This document shows positions 1-9,248 of a stretch of 64,000 bases of DNA, piece after piece. The stretch covers positions 1,116,001 to 1,180,000 of the forward strand of contig NZ_CP060412.1 in the NCBI RefSeq assembly GCF_014297575.1, written 5' to 3'. The number at the start of each line of letters is the position of its first letter. The stretch's first letter is position 1. The position numbers and the translations under genes are program-made. The notes beneath the pieces were generated by a model, which made no database searches, was not told where the DNA came from, and was given only the letters and a program-made list of their open reading frames with translations. Source of the DNA: Dyella telluris (lineage in GTDB: Bacteria > Pseudomonadota > Gammaproteobacteria > Xanthomonadales > Rhodanobacteraceae).

Positions 1-1
1 C

Positions 2-454
2 TGGTTCATGCCCACTACGGGCCTGTTCGGCGCATTGAGTCCCCTGCTCAAGGGCCAGATCAACGCGCACACCAAGCTGCCGCCGATCAGCTTCGTGCTC
101 GCCGTCTACGCGTGCATGGTGCCGCTCTACCTCGGCGTCTGGACGTTCGTGCACACGCGCATGACCAACATGCTCTACAACCAGTCGCAACTGGGCACTT
201 ATCGCTTCCGTTCGACGCTGGCGTACTGGCCGATGCTGGGCATCTACCTCACCAATGGGCTGGCCGTGCTGTGCACCATCGGGCTGGCCATGCCGTGGGC
301 GCGCATCCGCATGGCGCGTTATCGCGCGGCGCATCTGGAAGTGATCGGCGGCGGCGACCTGAGCGACTTCGTGCGTGATGCGTTCTCCCATGGGGACATC
401 GGCGCCACCGCCACCGAGTTGGACAGCCTGCTGGGCATCGACATCGGCCTGTGA
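2..454 (+). CDS. DUF898 (YjgN-like) inner-membrane protein, 3' part only
   Basis: The reading frame is open from the window edge, so only the C-terminal ~150 residues are present and the true start lies upstream. Two hydrophobic stretches are visible (about residues 28-48 and 75-97 of the visible part), the second followed by the basic sequence PWARIRMARYRAAH, which is typical of the end of DUF898/YjgN family proteins. The family is a multi-pass membrane protein of unknown function. It ends 4 bases before the start of the M48 peptidase gene, so the two are probably co-transcribed. This gene pair is common in proteobacteria. Confidence 0.8.
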   Translation, partial: WFMPTTGLFGALSPLLKGQINAHTKLPPISFVLAVYACMVPLYLGVWTFVHTRMTNMLYNQSQLGTYRFRSTLAYWPMLGIYLTNGLAVLCTIGLAMPWARIRMARYRAAHLEVIGGGDLSDFVRDAFSHGDIGATATELDSLLGIDIGL

Positions 455-458
455 CGTG

Positions 459-1523
459 ATGGTTCCGGCGACCTATTTCGACGGACGATCCACTCGCGCC
501 ACGCCGGTATCGGTGTGGCGCGAAGAGGCGATGCTGCGCTGGCGCACCGCCGACCGCCTGCTCGAATGGCAGGCGCCACTACAGGCCATCGAGCCCAGCG
601 CCGGCGTCATCGGCCTGCCCTACACCCTGCGCCTGGTCGACGGCGCGCATCTGCAGATCGAGCACGACCAGTTGCCCGACGACTGGTTTCCCCGCCACCA
701 CCGGCTGGAACGCCTGGTCGACTGGCTGGAGCGGCGGTGGCCGGCCGCCCTGGCGGGCATCGCCGTGATCGTGGTGGCGCTGGCCGGCCTGTTTGAGTTC
801 GGCGTGCCATGGGCGGCCGACCGCATCGCCTCGCATATACCTTCCTCGCTGGAGAACGCCATGGGCACGCGTTCGCTGGCCGCGCTGGAAGGCCACCTGC
901 TGTTGCCCACCACGCTGACGACTCGGCAGCAGGCGCACTACCAGGCCGTGTTCCAGCGTTTCGTGCAGAACATGCACGACCTGCCGGAGGTGCGCCTGCA
1001 CTTCTACAAGGCGCCGGCCATCGGCGCCAATGCGTTCGCCATGCCGGGCGGCACCGTGGTATTCACCGACGAACTGGCGAAGGCACTGCCGGATGACGAG
1101 GCGTTCATCGCCGTCATCGCGCACGAGCTTGGCCATCAGGCCCACCACCACATGATGCGGCAGGTGCTGCGCGGCTCCGGCGTCTTCATCGTGGCGGGCA
1201 TGCTCATGGGCGATGTCACCTCGCTGGGCGGCATCACCGCCGGCGTCCCCACCTTTCTCATCAACGCGCATTACACGCGTGGCTTCGAATCGGACGCGGA
1301 CCGCTTCGCCTTCGATGCCCTGGCACGCGATGGCATCGATCCGGTGGCCTTCGTGCATGCCATGCAGGCGCTCCAGAAGGCGCACCCTGGACTGAACGAG
1401 GTGGAGAAGGACTTGCGGTACGTGTCCAGCCATCCGATGACGGTCGAACGCATCGCCCAAGCCAACAAGGCATCGCAGGCGTTTCGCGCGCATGCGACAG
1501 GAAAGACGACGGCGGCTCGCTGA
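459..1523 (+). CDS. M48 family zinc metallopeptidase, membrane-anchored
   Basis: The product is 354 residues. It has one hydrophobic segment (about residues 98-118) and a C-terminal peptidase domain with the zinc motif HELGH at residues 222-226 and a downstream FESDAD that supplies the third, glutamate ligand. This is the pattern of the HtpX/Ste24/BepA superfamily M48; homologues help with quality control of envelope proteins. I chose the ATG at 459, four bases after the DUF898 stop. A longer in-frame extension to 375 would run through the upstream gene in another frame and looks spurious. A terminator-like hairpin overlaps its stop codon. Confidence 0.88.
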   Translation: MVPATYFDGRSTRATPVSVWREEAMLRWRTADRLLEWQAPLQAIEPSAGVIGLPYTLRLVDGAHLQIEHDQLPDDWFPRHHRLERLVDWLERRWPAALAGIAVIVVALAGLFEFGVPWAADRIASHIPSSLENAMGTRSLAALEGHLLLPTTLTTRQQAHYQAVFQRFVQNMHDLPEVRLHFYKAPAIGANAFAMPGGTVVFTDELAKALPDDEAFIAVIAHELGHQAHHHMMRQVLRGSGVFIVAGMLMGDVTSLGGITAGVPTFLINAHYTRGFESDADRFAFDALARDGIDPVAFVHAMQALQKAHPGLNEVEKDLRYVSSHPMTVERIAQANKASQAFRAHATGKTTAAR

Positions 1524-1538
1524 GTCGCCGTCCCTTTT
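1508..1538 (+). terminator. Rho-independent terminator-like hairpin after the M48 gene
   Basis: The arms GACGGCG (1508-1514) and CGCCGTC (1526-1532) form a 7-bp GC-rich stem spanning the stop codon, followed by CC and TTTT (1535-1538). It lies between the convergent M48 and cupin genes. Confidence 0.55.
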
Positions 1539-1556
1539 GCATCCACACTCGCGCGC

Positions 1557-1934
1557 TTACTTGGCGCCCTTGAGCTCGACCACCACCGCCTTGGTCGCCG
1601 TACTGCCCACGTTCTGGTTGCTGTGGGTGACCGGGGCGCTGTACATCGCATCGCCCGCCTTGTGCTCCGTTTCGGTGACTTTGCCGTCAGCCGTGGTCGT
1701 TTTCGTCTTGCCACCCGTCACGAAGTAGACCACGTTGGCCGGATGCGAATGCATCGGCAAGGTTTCGCCGGGCTTCAACCAGACTTCCGTCACCTTCACC
1801 TGGTCGTTGTCCACCAGTACCTTCGTGTTGTTCGGCGCCACCTTCGCCATGTCCTGCGCCAGCAAGGGGCCTGCGACAACACAGGCGAGCGCCAGCAAGG
1901 CAGCCTTTGCACTGCACGAAACAGAAACGGTCAT
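1557..1934 (-). CDS. Small periplasmic cupin-domain protein
   Basis: The product is 125 residues with a signal peptide (residues 1-26; hydrophobic core AALLALACVVAG, cleavage probably after LLA). The mature part is a single cupin barrel with the metal-site motif PMHSHPANVVYF and the second cupin strand pair around GDAMYSAPVTHSN. The ATG at 1934 has a good GGAGG site 7 bases upstream. Small exported cupins of this type are widespread, but their ligand or reaction is not known, and the sequence does not reveal it. It is convergent with the M48 gene and has no link to the flagellar genes. Confidence 0.75.
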   Translation of the reverse strand: MTVSVSCSAKAALLALACVVAGPLLAQDMAKVAPNNTKVLVDNDQVKVTEVWLKPGETLPMHSHPANVVYFVTGGKTKTTTADGKVTETEHKAGDAMYSAPVTHSNQNVGSTATKAVVVELKGAK

Positions 1935-2294
1935 GACACGTCCTCCCTCGGTTCAACGGCGTCGTTGATGCCTCCGGAGTGCACGCCATGCATCCCGGAA
2001 GCCCACGGTCCGGAAGTCCGTTTCCCTGCGGATGGCATCCGCCCATGCCCCCGCATGGCTCCATGCTGTTGCCCATGTGGCGTATCGACGAGCGACTGCG
2101 CCACACATCGGCCGATGTGCGTGTGCAGGTCGTGGGGGCGGTGCAACGACGTGTGCGTGGACGAACGTGAAACAGCAAACACCCGGGAACCCGTGCCCGG
2201 ATATGCGCCGGAACCTACGCCGGCGCCCGGATGGCGTCAATTGCCCGGAAGGCCGAGAGTCGCTACAGGCCGCGGCAGACGCGGCTTACACGCA
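1935..2294. other. Intergenic stretch with no supported gene
   Basis: This stretch lies between the cupin start and the hairpins downstream of the STAS gene. Short open frames occur on both strands but overlap each other, match no family I know and lack convincing ribosome sites. The region must hold the cupin promoter, but I see no clear -35/-10 pair. Confidence 0.4.
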
Positions 2295-2355
2295 AGGCAG
2301 GCTTAAGCAAAGCCTGCCTGATCGAACATGGCCCTGCGCGCATGAGCGCAGGGCC
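2295..2355 (-). terminator. Two tandem perfect hairpins ending the second chemotaxis operon
   Basis: Hairpin A has arms GGCCCTGCGC (2330-2339) and GCGCAGGGCC (2346-2355) with a 6-base loop. Hairpin B has arms AGGCAGGCTT (2295-2304) and AAGCCTGCCT (2310-2319) with a 5-base loop. Both lie just downstream of the STAS stop codon on the minus strand. Neither is followed by a clean T tract, although hairpin B ends its stem in a short T/A step, so they may terminate transcription or protect the mRNA end. Confidence 0.55.
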
Positions 2356-2361
2356 AGCGAA

Positions 2362-2664
2362 TCAGTGCAGCACGAACAGCTTGTCGAAGCCCGCCACGCG
2401 CAGCGTGCCGCGCAGGCTCGTATCGGCGTTGACGATGCGGATTTCCGAGCGGTCGGCGCCGGCGTGTTCGCGCAGCAGGAGCAGCATGCCCAGCGCGGAG
2501 CTGTCCATGCTGGACACTTCGCCCAGATCGATGACGTAGCTGCGTGCGGCACGGCCGTCGAGGCAGGCATCGTGGAAGGCGCGGTGGACGCTGAAGTCGA
2601 AGCGCTCACCCAGCTGCAGGGTGACGCAATCGAGGTCGGGATCGTGATGGACGGTCAGGCTCAT
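2362..2664 (-). CDS. STAS-domain protein (anti-sigma-factor-antagonist type)
   Basis: The product is about 100 residues and is a single STAS domain. The phosphorylation loop reads VSSMDSSALGML, matching the DSS-G/A-LG loop of SpoIIAA/RsbV-type proteins whose serine is phosphorylated by a partner kinase. I chose the ATG at 2664 because AGGA lies 9 bases upstream; an in-frame ATG at 2694 lacks such a site. It is the last gene of the second chemotaxis operon. No anti-sigma kinase or phosphatase gene is visible in the window, so the partner is unknown. A second STAS gene opens the same operon at 15955. Confidence 0.8.
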   Translation of the reverse strand: MSLTVHHDPDLDCVTLQLGERFDFSVHRAFHDACLDGRAARSYVIDLGEVSSMDSSALGMLLLLREHAGADRSEIRIVNADTSLRGTLRVAGFDKLFVLH

Positions 2665-2710
2665 GACGGAATTTCCTAGGTCAATGCGATCCATCGAGGG
2701 ATCGCTCGCA

Positions 2711-2769
2711 GATCAGACACACCGTGTTTGATCTGGCGGAACCAAGTCCGGGCACGTACCGGACTTGGT
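2711..2769 (-). terminator. Hairpin pair between the small MCP gene and the STAS gene
   Basis: Perfect 11-bp arms, ACCAAGTCCGG (2741-2751) and CCGGACTTGGT (2759-2769), have a 7-base loop. A second imperfect hairpin (2711-2733, GATCA...TGATC outer arms) follows. There is no T tract. It may attenuate transcription into the STAS gene or mark an mRNA processing site. Confidence 0.45.
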
Positions 2770-2802
2770 GAGTCAGGACGGTGCGGATGCACCTTCCTGA
2801 CC

Positions 2803-3990
2803 TTAGAACAACTCAATCTCGCCGGCGTCCATCGAGTTCTGCAGCGCCGGGCCGCGCGAGCGGAGGCGCGCCTTCTCGCGCTGGATGGCCAGACGGCTGC
2901 GTACACGCTCGGCGCGCTGCGCCAGCAGGTCGGCATCGATCGGGTTGCACGCCAGCTCCTGGATGTCGCGGGTGCATTCGGTGGTGATGTCCTGCAGTTC
3001 CACCAGTCGCTGGCGCGTCTGGTTGATCAGCTGGCTGAGGATGTCCTCGAACTGCAGCGAGCGCACGGTGGTGGCTACGTCGGTGCCCAGGCCGCGGTTG
3101 ATCTCGACCACCTGGTCGGCCACCTTGCTGGTACGGGCGTCGCTCTCGGTAACGTGCGCCATCATGGCGTCGATGCCGCCCTTGGCGGACAGCGCCACGT
3201 TCAGATCCTGCGAGGCCATCGTACCGACCAGGCCGCGCAGTTCGCCCATGGCGGCGCGTGCGCGCTCCACGTGGCTGCCGATCTGTTCGTTGAACTGGTT
3301 GGAGTGGCTGGCCAGGTTGCGGATCTCACCGGCCACCACCGCAAAGCCACGACCCGACTCACCCGCACGCGCTGCCTCGATGGCCGCGTTCAGCGCCAGC
3401 AGGTTGGTTTCTTCGGCGATGGTGTTGACGTTCTTCAGGAGGCCGAACACCGCGTCCATTTCCTTGGCCATGCCGTCGATGCGGTAGACGATGCGCAGGC
3501 TTTCGCGCGACATCTGCACCACCATGTCGACGAAGTGCTCCAGCAGGTCGCCGGTACGGGCGGCGAAGTCCTGCACGGACACGCCCTCGCCCTGCACGTC
3601 GATGATCTGGCGCAGCAGCGACTGCTGCTGGCCGGTCTTGCGCGACAGGCCGTCAAAGCCGCCGCCGAGCTCGGTCACCGCGTCGCGCAGCAGGTCCATG
3701 GCCTGATGCAGTTCACGCGTGGCGTGACCCAGTTCGTCCACCAGCGAGCTGCGTACTTCTTCCAGTGCTTCGCGCACCGGCTCGTGATGTTCCAGCGATG
3801 CCTGGATGACCGGCGGCGCGGCGACCGGCACAGCCCGGCGCGTTTCGACGATCCACGCAGCGGTCAGCAATACAACCAGGACCGGACCCAGCCAGGCCGA
3901 TGGCCAGGCCATGGTCAGCACCAGCGCAACGGCGCTGGCGGCCAGGCCGATCACCGGGCGCTTGTGCATGAAGGAAAGAAGGGCGTCCAT
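2803..3990 (-). CDS. Methyl-accepting chemotaxis protein without a periplasmic sensor
   Basis: The product is 395 residues. Two adjacent hydrophobic segments (about residues 11-30 and 32-48) form a short membrane hairpin with almost no periplasmic loop. There is no HAMP domain. A coiled-coil signalling domain follows, with the conserved tip [18 protein letters not shown] and [12 protein letters not shown]. It must sense something at or inside the membrane, or a partner protein. The C-terminus reads GEIELF, nearly the same as the C-terminus of CheD (GEVELF) two genes upstream, and differs from the WxEF tails of the other three MCPs here. It lies 15 bases after cheB in the same operon. Confidence 0.9.
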   Translation of the reverse strand: MDALLSFMHKRPVIGLAASAVALVLTMAWPSAWLGPVLVVLLTAAWIVETRRAVPVAAPPVIQASLEHHEPVREALEEVRSSLVDELGHATRELHQAMDLLRDAVTELGGGFDGLSRKTGQQQSLLRQIIDVQGEGVSVQDFAARTGDLLEHFVDMVVQMSRESLRIVYRIDGMAKEMDAVFGLLKNVNTIAEETNLLALNAAIEAARAGESGRGFAVVAGEIRNLASHSNQFNEQIGSHVERARAAMGELRGLVGTMASQDLNVALSAKGGIDAMMAHVTESDARTSKVADQVVEINRGLGTDVATTVRSLQFEDILSQLINQTRQRLVELQDITTECTRDIQELACNPIDADLLAQRAERVRSRLAIQREKARLRSRGPALQNSMDAGEIELF

Positions 3991-4005
3991 AGAGATATCC
4001 GCAGA

Positions 4006-5103
4006 TCAGGTGGCCGGCACAGCGGCGCGGGAAACAGGTTGGTGCGCCAGCGCGAGCAGGCGCGCGGCAATATGGTCGAGCGGGAGCTTTTCGGTGGCGG
4101 CGCCGAGCTTCCACGCGGCACCGGGCATGCCCCACACCACGGAAGATTCTTCGTCCTGCACCAGCGTGCGCGCACCGCCCTGCTGCAATTCGAGCAGGCC
4201 GCGTGCGCCGTCATCGCCCATGCCGGTGAGCAGCGCAGCGATGGCAGACTTGCCCACGCTGGCCGCCATGGACCGGAACAACACGTCCACGCTGGGCTTG
4301 TGGCGGTTCACCGGCGGCCCGTTGTGCAGGCGGCACACGTACTTGGCGCCATCCCACATCACCAGCAGGTGTTCGCCACCCGGGGCAATGTACGCATGGC
4401 CTTGCTGGATAGGCTGGCCGTCGCGTGCTTCGCACACGCGCATGGCCGAGCAGGTATCCATGCGTGCCGCGAACGGACCGCTGAAAGCCGCGGGAATATG
4501 CTGCGTAATGACAATCGGCGGCGCATCGGGTGGCATCGCCTCCAGCACCACGCGGATTGCCTCGGTGCCACCCGTGGATGCACCGATGGCAATGATGGGC
4601 ATGCCGCCACGGGTACCTGCCGTCTGCGCGCGCGGAAGCACGGCATCGGCGGTAAGGCGCGGCGGCACGTCGAGCTTGCGCACGGCGGTGCGCTGGCGCG
4701 GCTTGGCCAGTGCGGCCAGCTTCACCTTCGCACAGATCTCCTGCGCACCTTCGGCAAAGGTGCTGGCCAGGTCCGCGCTTGGCTTGGTGAAGAAATCCAC
4801 CGCGCCCAGTTCCAGCGCGCGCAGGGTAACTTCGGCGCCTTCCTGGGTCAGCGACGACACCATTACTACCGGTGTCGGCCGCAGGCGCATCAGGTTCTCG
4901 AGGAAGGTGATGCCGTCCATGCGCGGCATTTCCACGTCGAGCGTGAGCACGTCCGGATTGAGCTGCTTGATCTTTTCGCGCGCAATCAGCGGATCGGCGG
5001 CGGTACCCACCACCTCGATACCCGGATCGCACGAGAGCATGGTCGACAGCAGCTTCCGCACCAGTGCGGAGTCATCGACCACCAGGACACGTACTCTTTC
5101 CAT
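4006..5103 (-). CDS. cheB: CheB, chemotaxis response regulator and MCP methylesterase/deamidase
   Basis: The product is 365 residues in two domains. The N-terminal receiver has acidic residues D10/D11 and phosphoacceptor D56 in LTLDVEMP. The C-terminal methylesterase has the catalytic serine in GASTGG (S176), the histidine in QHIPAAFS (H202) and the aspartate in GMGDDGA (D298). CheB removes methyl groups from MCP glutamates and deamidates glutamines, so it resets receptor sensitivity after phosphorylation by CheA. It sits 103 bases after cheD and 15 bases before the small MCP gene, in an operon carrying the matching cheR, cheD and cheA. Confidence 0.96.
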   Translation of the reverse strand: MERVRVLVVDDSALVRKLLSTMLSCDPGIEVVGTAADPLIAREKIKQLNPDVLTLDVEMPRMDGITFLENLMRLRPTPVVMVSSLTQEGAEVTLRALELGAVDFFTKPSADLASTFAEGAQEICAKVKLAALAKPRQRTAVRKLDVPPRLTADAVLPRAQTAGTRGGMPIIAIGASTGGTEAIRVVLEAMPPDAPPIVITQHIPAAFSGPFAARMDTCSAMRVCEARDGQPIQQGHAYIAPGGEHLLVMWDGAKYVCRLHNGPPVNRHKPSVDVLFRSMAASVGKSAIAALLTGMGDDGARGLLELQQGGARTLVQDEESSVVWGMPGAAWKLGAATEKLPLDHIAARLLALAHQPVSRAAVPAT

Positions 5104-5206
5104 CGCGTATTCTTCTCGCCTTCGTCGTACGGCGTGGCGCCTGCCACGTCCGCCGGCCCGTGTCGGCGCCAGATAGCCTGAGGAAACCGTCGCAACGCCC
5201 GCGGCG

Positions 5207-5866
5207 TCAGAACAGTTCCACCTCTCCCTTTATCGGATCGTTTGCCAAACGCTTGAGATACTGGCGCTCGCCATCCACCAGCACCGTGTCGGTGCGACCT
5301 CTTAGCTGGCGCACGCGCGCCTTGCCGGTGGTGGGGAAAAACTGCACGTGACGCGGATGCACGTCGCCAAGGTCTTCGGCGGCCACGTCCAGACGCTCGG
5401 CATCCAGGTAGCGCCGCACGAAGGCAATGTTGCGCTGACCGATGTCGGTCATGGTGGCCAGCACGCGGCCGCCACCGAACACTTTCACCACCAGGTTCGC
5501 GCGCTGCCCGCCTGCCTTGAGGATGGCATTGATCAGCTGTTCCATCGCATCGTTGCCGTAGCGCGCGGCGCGACCCACGGTATCGACCCAGCCACCGCGC
5601 TCGCCGCCGATGGGCTCGGGCAACATGAAGTGGTTCATGCCACCGATGCCGCGCACGCGGTCGAAGATGCACGCGGACACGCAGGAACCGAGCACCGTGG
5701 ACACCATCTCCGGCTGCGAGCTCACGTAGTACTCACCCGGCAGGACCTTCACGGTCATGCAGGCATGCGCGGGGTCCCAGAACCTGCGCAGATGTTCAAA
5801 ACCGGGAATCACCCGCGAGGGGTCATACCCTGTCCCGACGGGGACGTTGGCAACGGCGACGTTCAT
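5207..5866 (-). CDS. cheD: CheD, chemoreceptor glutamine deamidase
   Basis: The product is 219 residues with the CheD catalytic cysteine in TVLGSC (C62) and histidine in GGMNHF (H79). CheD deamidates selected glutamines in MCPs. In organisms with CheC it also binds that phosphatase, but no cheC or cheX is visible here. The gene overlaps cheR by 4 bases (ATGA), showing translational coupling. The last six residues, GEVELF, closely match the C-terminus of the small MCP encoded by 2803-3990, which hints at a shared docking peptide (inference). About 45 residues precede the core CheD domain. Confidence 0.95.
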   Translation of the reverse strand: MNVAVANVPVGTGYDPSRVIPGFEHLRRFWDPAHACMTVKVLPGEYYVSSQPEMVSTVLGSCVSACIFDRVRGIGGMNHFMLPEPIGGERGGWVDTVGRAARYGNDAMEQLINAILKAGGQRANLVVKVFGGGRVLATMTDIGQRNIAFVRRYLDAERLDVAAEDLGDVHPRHVQFFPTTGKARVRQLRGRTDTVLVDGERQYLKRLANDPIKGEVELF

Positions 5867-6744
5867 GCACTGCGTTTCCGGTAGACCGTCCTTCCGATCA
5901 GGTCAAAACTGTCGTTGAGTCCGTACATGGACTCCGAATGGCCAAGGAACAGGTAGCCGCCGTCGGGCAGCAGTCCGGCGTAGCGCTGGAACAGCCGCTG
6001 CTTGGTGGGTTTGTCGAAATAGATGACGACGTTGCGGCAGAAAATGGCATCGAACGGACCCTGCATGGGCCAGTCGTGCAACAGGTTCAGCGGCAGGATG
6101 CTGATCAGCTCGCGCAGGCGCGGGTTCACGCAGGCGTAGTCGGCGTACTCGCCTTCACCGCGCAGGAACCAGCGCCGCCGGCGTTCCTCACTCACGCCTT
6201 CGAGACGATCAAGCGCGTAGACGCCCTTGCGCGCCGTCTCCAGCGCCTGCGGCGACAGATCGGTAGCAAGAATCTTGGCGTCCAGGCCGTTGGCGTTGTG
6301 CTTTTCCAGCGCCTCGGCCAGCACCATGGCGAGCGTGTACGGCTCTTCGCCGGTGGCGCAGCCGGCGGACCAGATGCGCAGGCGGCCGCCGTTCTTCTTT
6401 TCGCTGATCCAGCGCGGCAGCAGTTCGTCCCTCAGCAGGTCGAAATGATGCGATTCGCGGAAAAAAGCGGTGACGTTGGTGCTGATGGCGCTGGCCAGCT
6501 CGCCCAGCTCCTGCTGCGGATCACGCCGCAGCAGCTCGCAGTAGGCCTGGAAATCGCGCAGCTTCAGCGCACGCAGGCGGCGCAGCAGGCGCCCTTGCAC
6601 CAGCTGGCGCTTGTGCTCGCCCAGCGAGATGCCGCACTGCTCGTACACGAACGTGCGCAGGAACTCGAACTCCGCATTACCCAGTGACGGGCCGCCCATG
6701 GCCGCCACGCCAGCTTGATTGTCCATCGTGGCAGCCATGCTCAT
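5863..6744 (-). CDS. cheR: CheR, SAM-dependent MCP methyltransferase
   Basis: The product is 293 residues. It has an N-terminal CheR_N helical domain, then NVTAFFRES (residues 90-98) and the SAM-binding motif WSAGCATGEEPYTLAM (residues 125-140), as in E. coli CheR. It adds methyl groups to MCP glutamates, opposing CheB. It starts 2 bases after the upstream MCP stop and overlaps cheD by 4 bases. Three MCPs in the same operon end in an aromatic-x-x-aromatic tail (SWKEF, GWSEF, GWNEF), the kind of C-terminal peptide that CheR binds in enteric bacteria, so this CheR probably serves them. Confidence 0.96.
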   Translation of the reverse strand: MSMAATMDNQAGVAAMGGPSLGNAEFEFLRTFVYEQCGISLGEHKRQLVQGRLLRRLRALKLRDFQAYCELLRRDPQQELGELASAISTNVTAFFRESHHFDLLRDELLPRWISEKKNGGRLRIWSAGCATGEEPYTLAMVLAEALEKHNANGLDAKILATDLSPQALETARKGVYALDRLEGVSEERRRRWFLRGEGEYADYACVNPRLRELISILPLNLLHDWPMQGPFDAIFCRNVVIYFDKPTKQRLFQRYAGLLPDGGYLFLGHSESMYGLNDSFDLIGRTVYRKRSA

Positions 6745-6746
6745 GC

Positions 6747-8459
6747 TCAGAACTCCTTCCAGGAGCCAGCGTCGGCGGCTTCAGCCTTGGGTGCGCGCTG
6801 TGCCGGCGCGTTGGAGCTGCGCACGGCGGCGAACACGGCTTCGGCTTCGGCCATCACCGACTGCGATCGGGCCTTCTCGGTCGCCACTTCGGCAGAGGCT
6901 TCGCCGACCTGGAAGAAACTGACCTGGCGGGCCAGTTCGCCGGCCTGCTCCTGCATCGCACGGGCGGCGGCAGCGGCCTCTTCCACCAGCGCGGCGTTCT
7001 GCTGGGTCATTTCGTCCATCTGCAGCACCGCGTGGTTCACCTGGTCGATGCCGGCGGACTGTTCCTGCGATGCGGCGGCAATCTCGGCCACGATGTCGGT
7101 GACCTTCTTCACGCTGTCCACGATTTCGGCCAGTGCCTTGCCCGACTGGTCCACCAGCGACGAACCCACGCGCACCTTCTCCGCGCTGTCGTTGATGAGG
7201 CCCTTGATCTCCTTGGCGGCACCGGCACTGCGCTGCGCGAGGTTGCGCACTTCGGTGGCCACCACGGCGAAGCCGCGGCCCTGTTCGCCAGCACGTGCCG
7301 CTTCCACGGCGGCGTTGAGCGCCAGCAGGTTGGTCTGGAAGGCGATTTCGTCGATCAGGCTGACAATTTCGGAAATCTTGCGGCTGGAGTCGTTGATCTC
7401 GCGCATCGCCGCACTGGCCTGCGAGGCCACTTCGCCACCGTGCTCGGCCTGGCGGCGCGTGGCGCTGGCAAGCTGGTTGGCGTGGCTGGCGTTCTCGGCG
7501 TTCTGCTTCACGGTAGAGGTCATTTCCTCCATCGACGAGGCGGTTTCTTCCAGGCTCGATGCCTGCTCCTGCGTGCGCTGGCTCAGGTCATCGTTGCCGC
7601 GGGCAATCTGCTGCGCGGCCGAGCTCACCGAGCCTGCACCGTGGCGCACTTCGCCGACGATGTTGCTGAGGCGCTGGTCCATGGTGCGCAGGGCATCCAG
7701 CAGTTCGCCCAGCTCGTCCTTGCGCTGATTGTCGATCGCGTGGCCGAGCTTGCCGCCCGCGATGGCATGGGCCACCTTCACCGCCACGCCCAGCGTGCTC
7801 AGGATGGAGCGCATCAGCAGCATGGCCATGACCGAGGCAATCGCCAGGCCGACCAACAGCGCGACGATGCTGATCGTGCGGACCACGTGGTAACGGGCCA
7901 CCTGCGCGTCATAGATCTGCTTGGCATCGGCGCGCTGCGCGTCGACCATCTTGCTCAGGGAGGCCTGGCGCTGCATCAGCAGCGGGCGCACCTGCATTTC
8001 CAGCAGTTCGCTGGCGCCGGTGTCGCCCTGGTTCAGCGCGTCAACCATCGAGGCCTTGGCATCGGAGTAGTCGGCGTCGGTCGAATGCCAGTCGTCGTAA
8101 TGCTTCTTGACGGCCGGGCTCATCGGAATGGAGGCGAGCTGCTTCTTGAGATCTTCCATCTCGGCCTGCAGCTTGGCGTATTCGGCCAGCTTGGACTTCA
8201 CCTGGTCCGGCTTGCCCACCAGCGTGGCGGATTCGCCCAGAAGGATGAAGGACATCAGCTGGCGGCCGGTGACCTGCGAGACCAGCTGGGTCGGCACGAT
8301 CTCTTCCTCGTAGATCTTGCCCATGCCGGTGTTCTGCTCCTGCATGCCACCAATGCCGATCACCGCTCCGGCGATCAGCATCAGGCCAAGCAGGCCAAGG
8401 ACCGCACGCATGCGGTTTCGGACCGAGAGTTCCGGGGCTTTCAGTGCAAACTTCTTCAT
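6747..8459 (-). CDS. Methyl-accepting chemotaxis protein with a Tar/Tsr-like periplasmic helical domain
   Basis: The product is 570 residues. TM1 is near residues 18-38, then comes a ~150-residue all-helical periplasmic region (four-helix-bundle type, ligand unknown), TM2 near residues 190-212, HAMP, adaptation helices and a signalling tip with [18 protein letters not shown]. It ends in SWKEF, matching the CheR/CheB tether pentapeptide pattern (aromatic-x-x-aromatic). It lies 26 bases after the cheW stop and 2 bases before cheR. Confidence 0.95.
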   Translation of the reverse strand: MKKFALKAPELSVRNRMRAVLGLLGLMLIAGAVIGIGGMQEQNTGMGKIYEEEIVPTQLVSQVTGRQLMSFILLGESATLVGKPDQVKSKLAEYAKLQAEMEDLKKQLASIPMSPAVKKHYDDWHSTDADYSDAKASMVDALNQGDTGASELLEMQVRPLLMQRQASLSKMVDAQRADAKQIYDAQVARYHVVRTISIVALLVGLAIASVMAMLLMRSILSTLGVAVKVAHAIAGGKLGHAIDNQRKDELGELLDALRTMDQRLSNIVGEVRHGAGSVSSAAQQIARGNDDLSQRTQEQASSLEETASSMEEMTSTVKQNAENASHANQLASATRRQAEHGGEVASQASAAMREINDSSRKISEIVSLIDEIAFQTNLLALNAAVEAARAGEQGRGFAVVATEVRNLAQRSAGAAKEIKGLINDSAEKVRVGSSLVDQSGKALAEIVDSVKKVTDIVAEIAAASQEQSAGIDQVNHAVLQMDEMTQQNAALVEEAAAAARAMQEQAGELARQVSFFQVGEASAEVATEKARSQSVMAEAEAVFAAVRSSNAPAQRAPKAEAADAGSWKEF

Positions 8460-8485
8460 GATGATTCCACTTCCTGCTTTATCGT

Positions 8486-8992
8486 TCAGGCCACGGCTTT
8501 GACATCGGAGGCGGCTGGCAGCGCCGCCTCAAGCATCTGTGCATCCTGGGGCTGCAACAGCTTGTCCACGTCCAGCAGCAGCACCATGCGCTCGCCGGTG
8601 GAGGTCAGCCCCTTGAGGTATTCGGTATCCACGGTGGTGCCCATGTCCGGCACCGGGCGGATGGCATCCGGTGTCACGTCGAGCACGTCCGAGACGGCAT
8701 CGACCACCACGCCGAAATTGCGGCCGGCCACCGTGATGATCACGGTCACCGTGGTCACGCCATAGGCCTCGCGCTCCAGGCCGAAGCGCAGGCGCATATC
8801 GATCACGGGCACGATCGCGCCGCGCAGGTTGAGCACGCCCAGCACGTAATGCGGTGCCTGCGGAATGCGCGTCACCGGGGTCCAGCCACGAATTTCGCGG
8901 ACCGCCAGGATGTCGATGCCGTATTCCTCGTGGGCGAGGTTGACGGTGAGGTACTGCGACTGGAGCGCCTCGCTCCGGGTGTTATCGGACAT
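8486..8992 (-). CDS. cheW: CheW coupling protein of the second chemotaxis operon
   Basis: The product is 168 residues and is a single CheW/SH3-like domain ([22 protein letters not shown] near the N-terminus, [18 protein letters not shown] in the middle). It links MCPs to CheA in receptor arrays. I start it at the ATG at 8992, which has GAGG a few bases upstream; a longer frame to 9157 reads through REP-type repeat sequence and is unlikely. It follows two Cache MCP genes and precedes an MCP gene. The second cheW of the window (22516-22977) is more divergent. Confidence 0.95.
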   Translation of the reverse strand: MSDNTRSEALQSQYLTVNLAHEEYGIDILAVREIRGWTPVTRIPQAPHYVLGVLNLRGAIVPVIDMRLRFGLEREAYGVTTVTVIITVAGRNFGVVVDAVSDVLDVTPDAIRPVPDMGTTVDTEYLKGLTSTGERMVLLLDVDKLLQPQDAQMLEAALPAASDVKAVA

Positions 8993-9105
8993 GTTCGCCT
9001 CGTGGTCGGGGCCGCATGCGAGGCCCCCTATCGGGATCTGAATCGGCGGTAAGCAGGGAAACTTGAGTGGAAAGCACGTTTTCGGCAGGTGCCTGATAAA
9101 ACCTT

Positions 9106-9230
9106 GCAGGAGCGCGCTTGCGCGCGACCGCCCTGCCCGTGTCAGCGCAAGGCACACCGTCCGGGGTATCGCATGAACAAACGATCCCCGCCGTGCGAAG
9201 GGTCCCGGTCGCGCACGAGTGCGCTCCTAC
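9106..9230. repeat. REP pair (REPIN-like) between cheW and a Cache MCP gene
   Basis: Two copies of a 24-base palindromic element are in inverted orientation: 9106-9129 (GCAGGAGCGC...GCGACC) and 9207-9230 (GGTCGCGCAC...GCTCCTAC), with 77 bases between them. The motif GTAGGAGCGCAC...GTGCGCGACC recurs at 11139-11167 and 39960-40040 in this window. Confidence 0.8.
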
Positions 9231-9248
9231 AGATAACGGGCCGGCCCG

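Noticed and set aside
1687..2182. Minus-strand frames opposite and beyond the cupin gene
   Set aside because: They overlap the cupin in another frame and have no start signal or domain.
2728..5181. An 817-codon open frame on the plus strand across the small MCP and cheB
   Set aside because: It is antisense to two well-supported genes; long antisense frames are expected in GC-rich DNA, and its translation is arginine/histidine/glycine-rich with no domain.
8479..8505. Possible FliA promoter before the 570-residue MCP
   Set aside because: The -10 (AACGATAA on the minus strand) is fair and the spacer fits, but the -35 (ATGTCAAA) does not match TAAAGTTT.
6684..8765. Long plus-strand frames opposite the MCP and cheR genes, and similar ones at 9867-11039, 10931-12868, 20459-22228 and 45314-47179
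   Set aside because: All lie opposite strongly conserved genes, lack ribosome sites and show third-position shadow composition.
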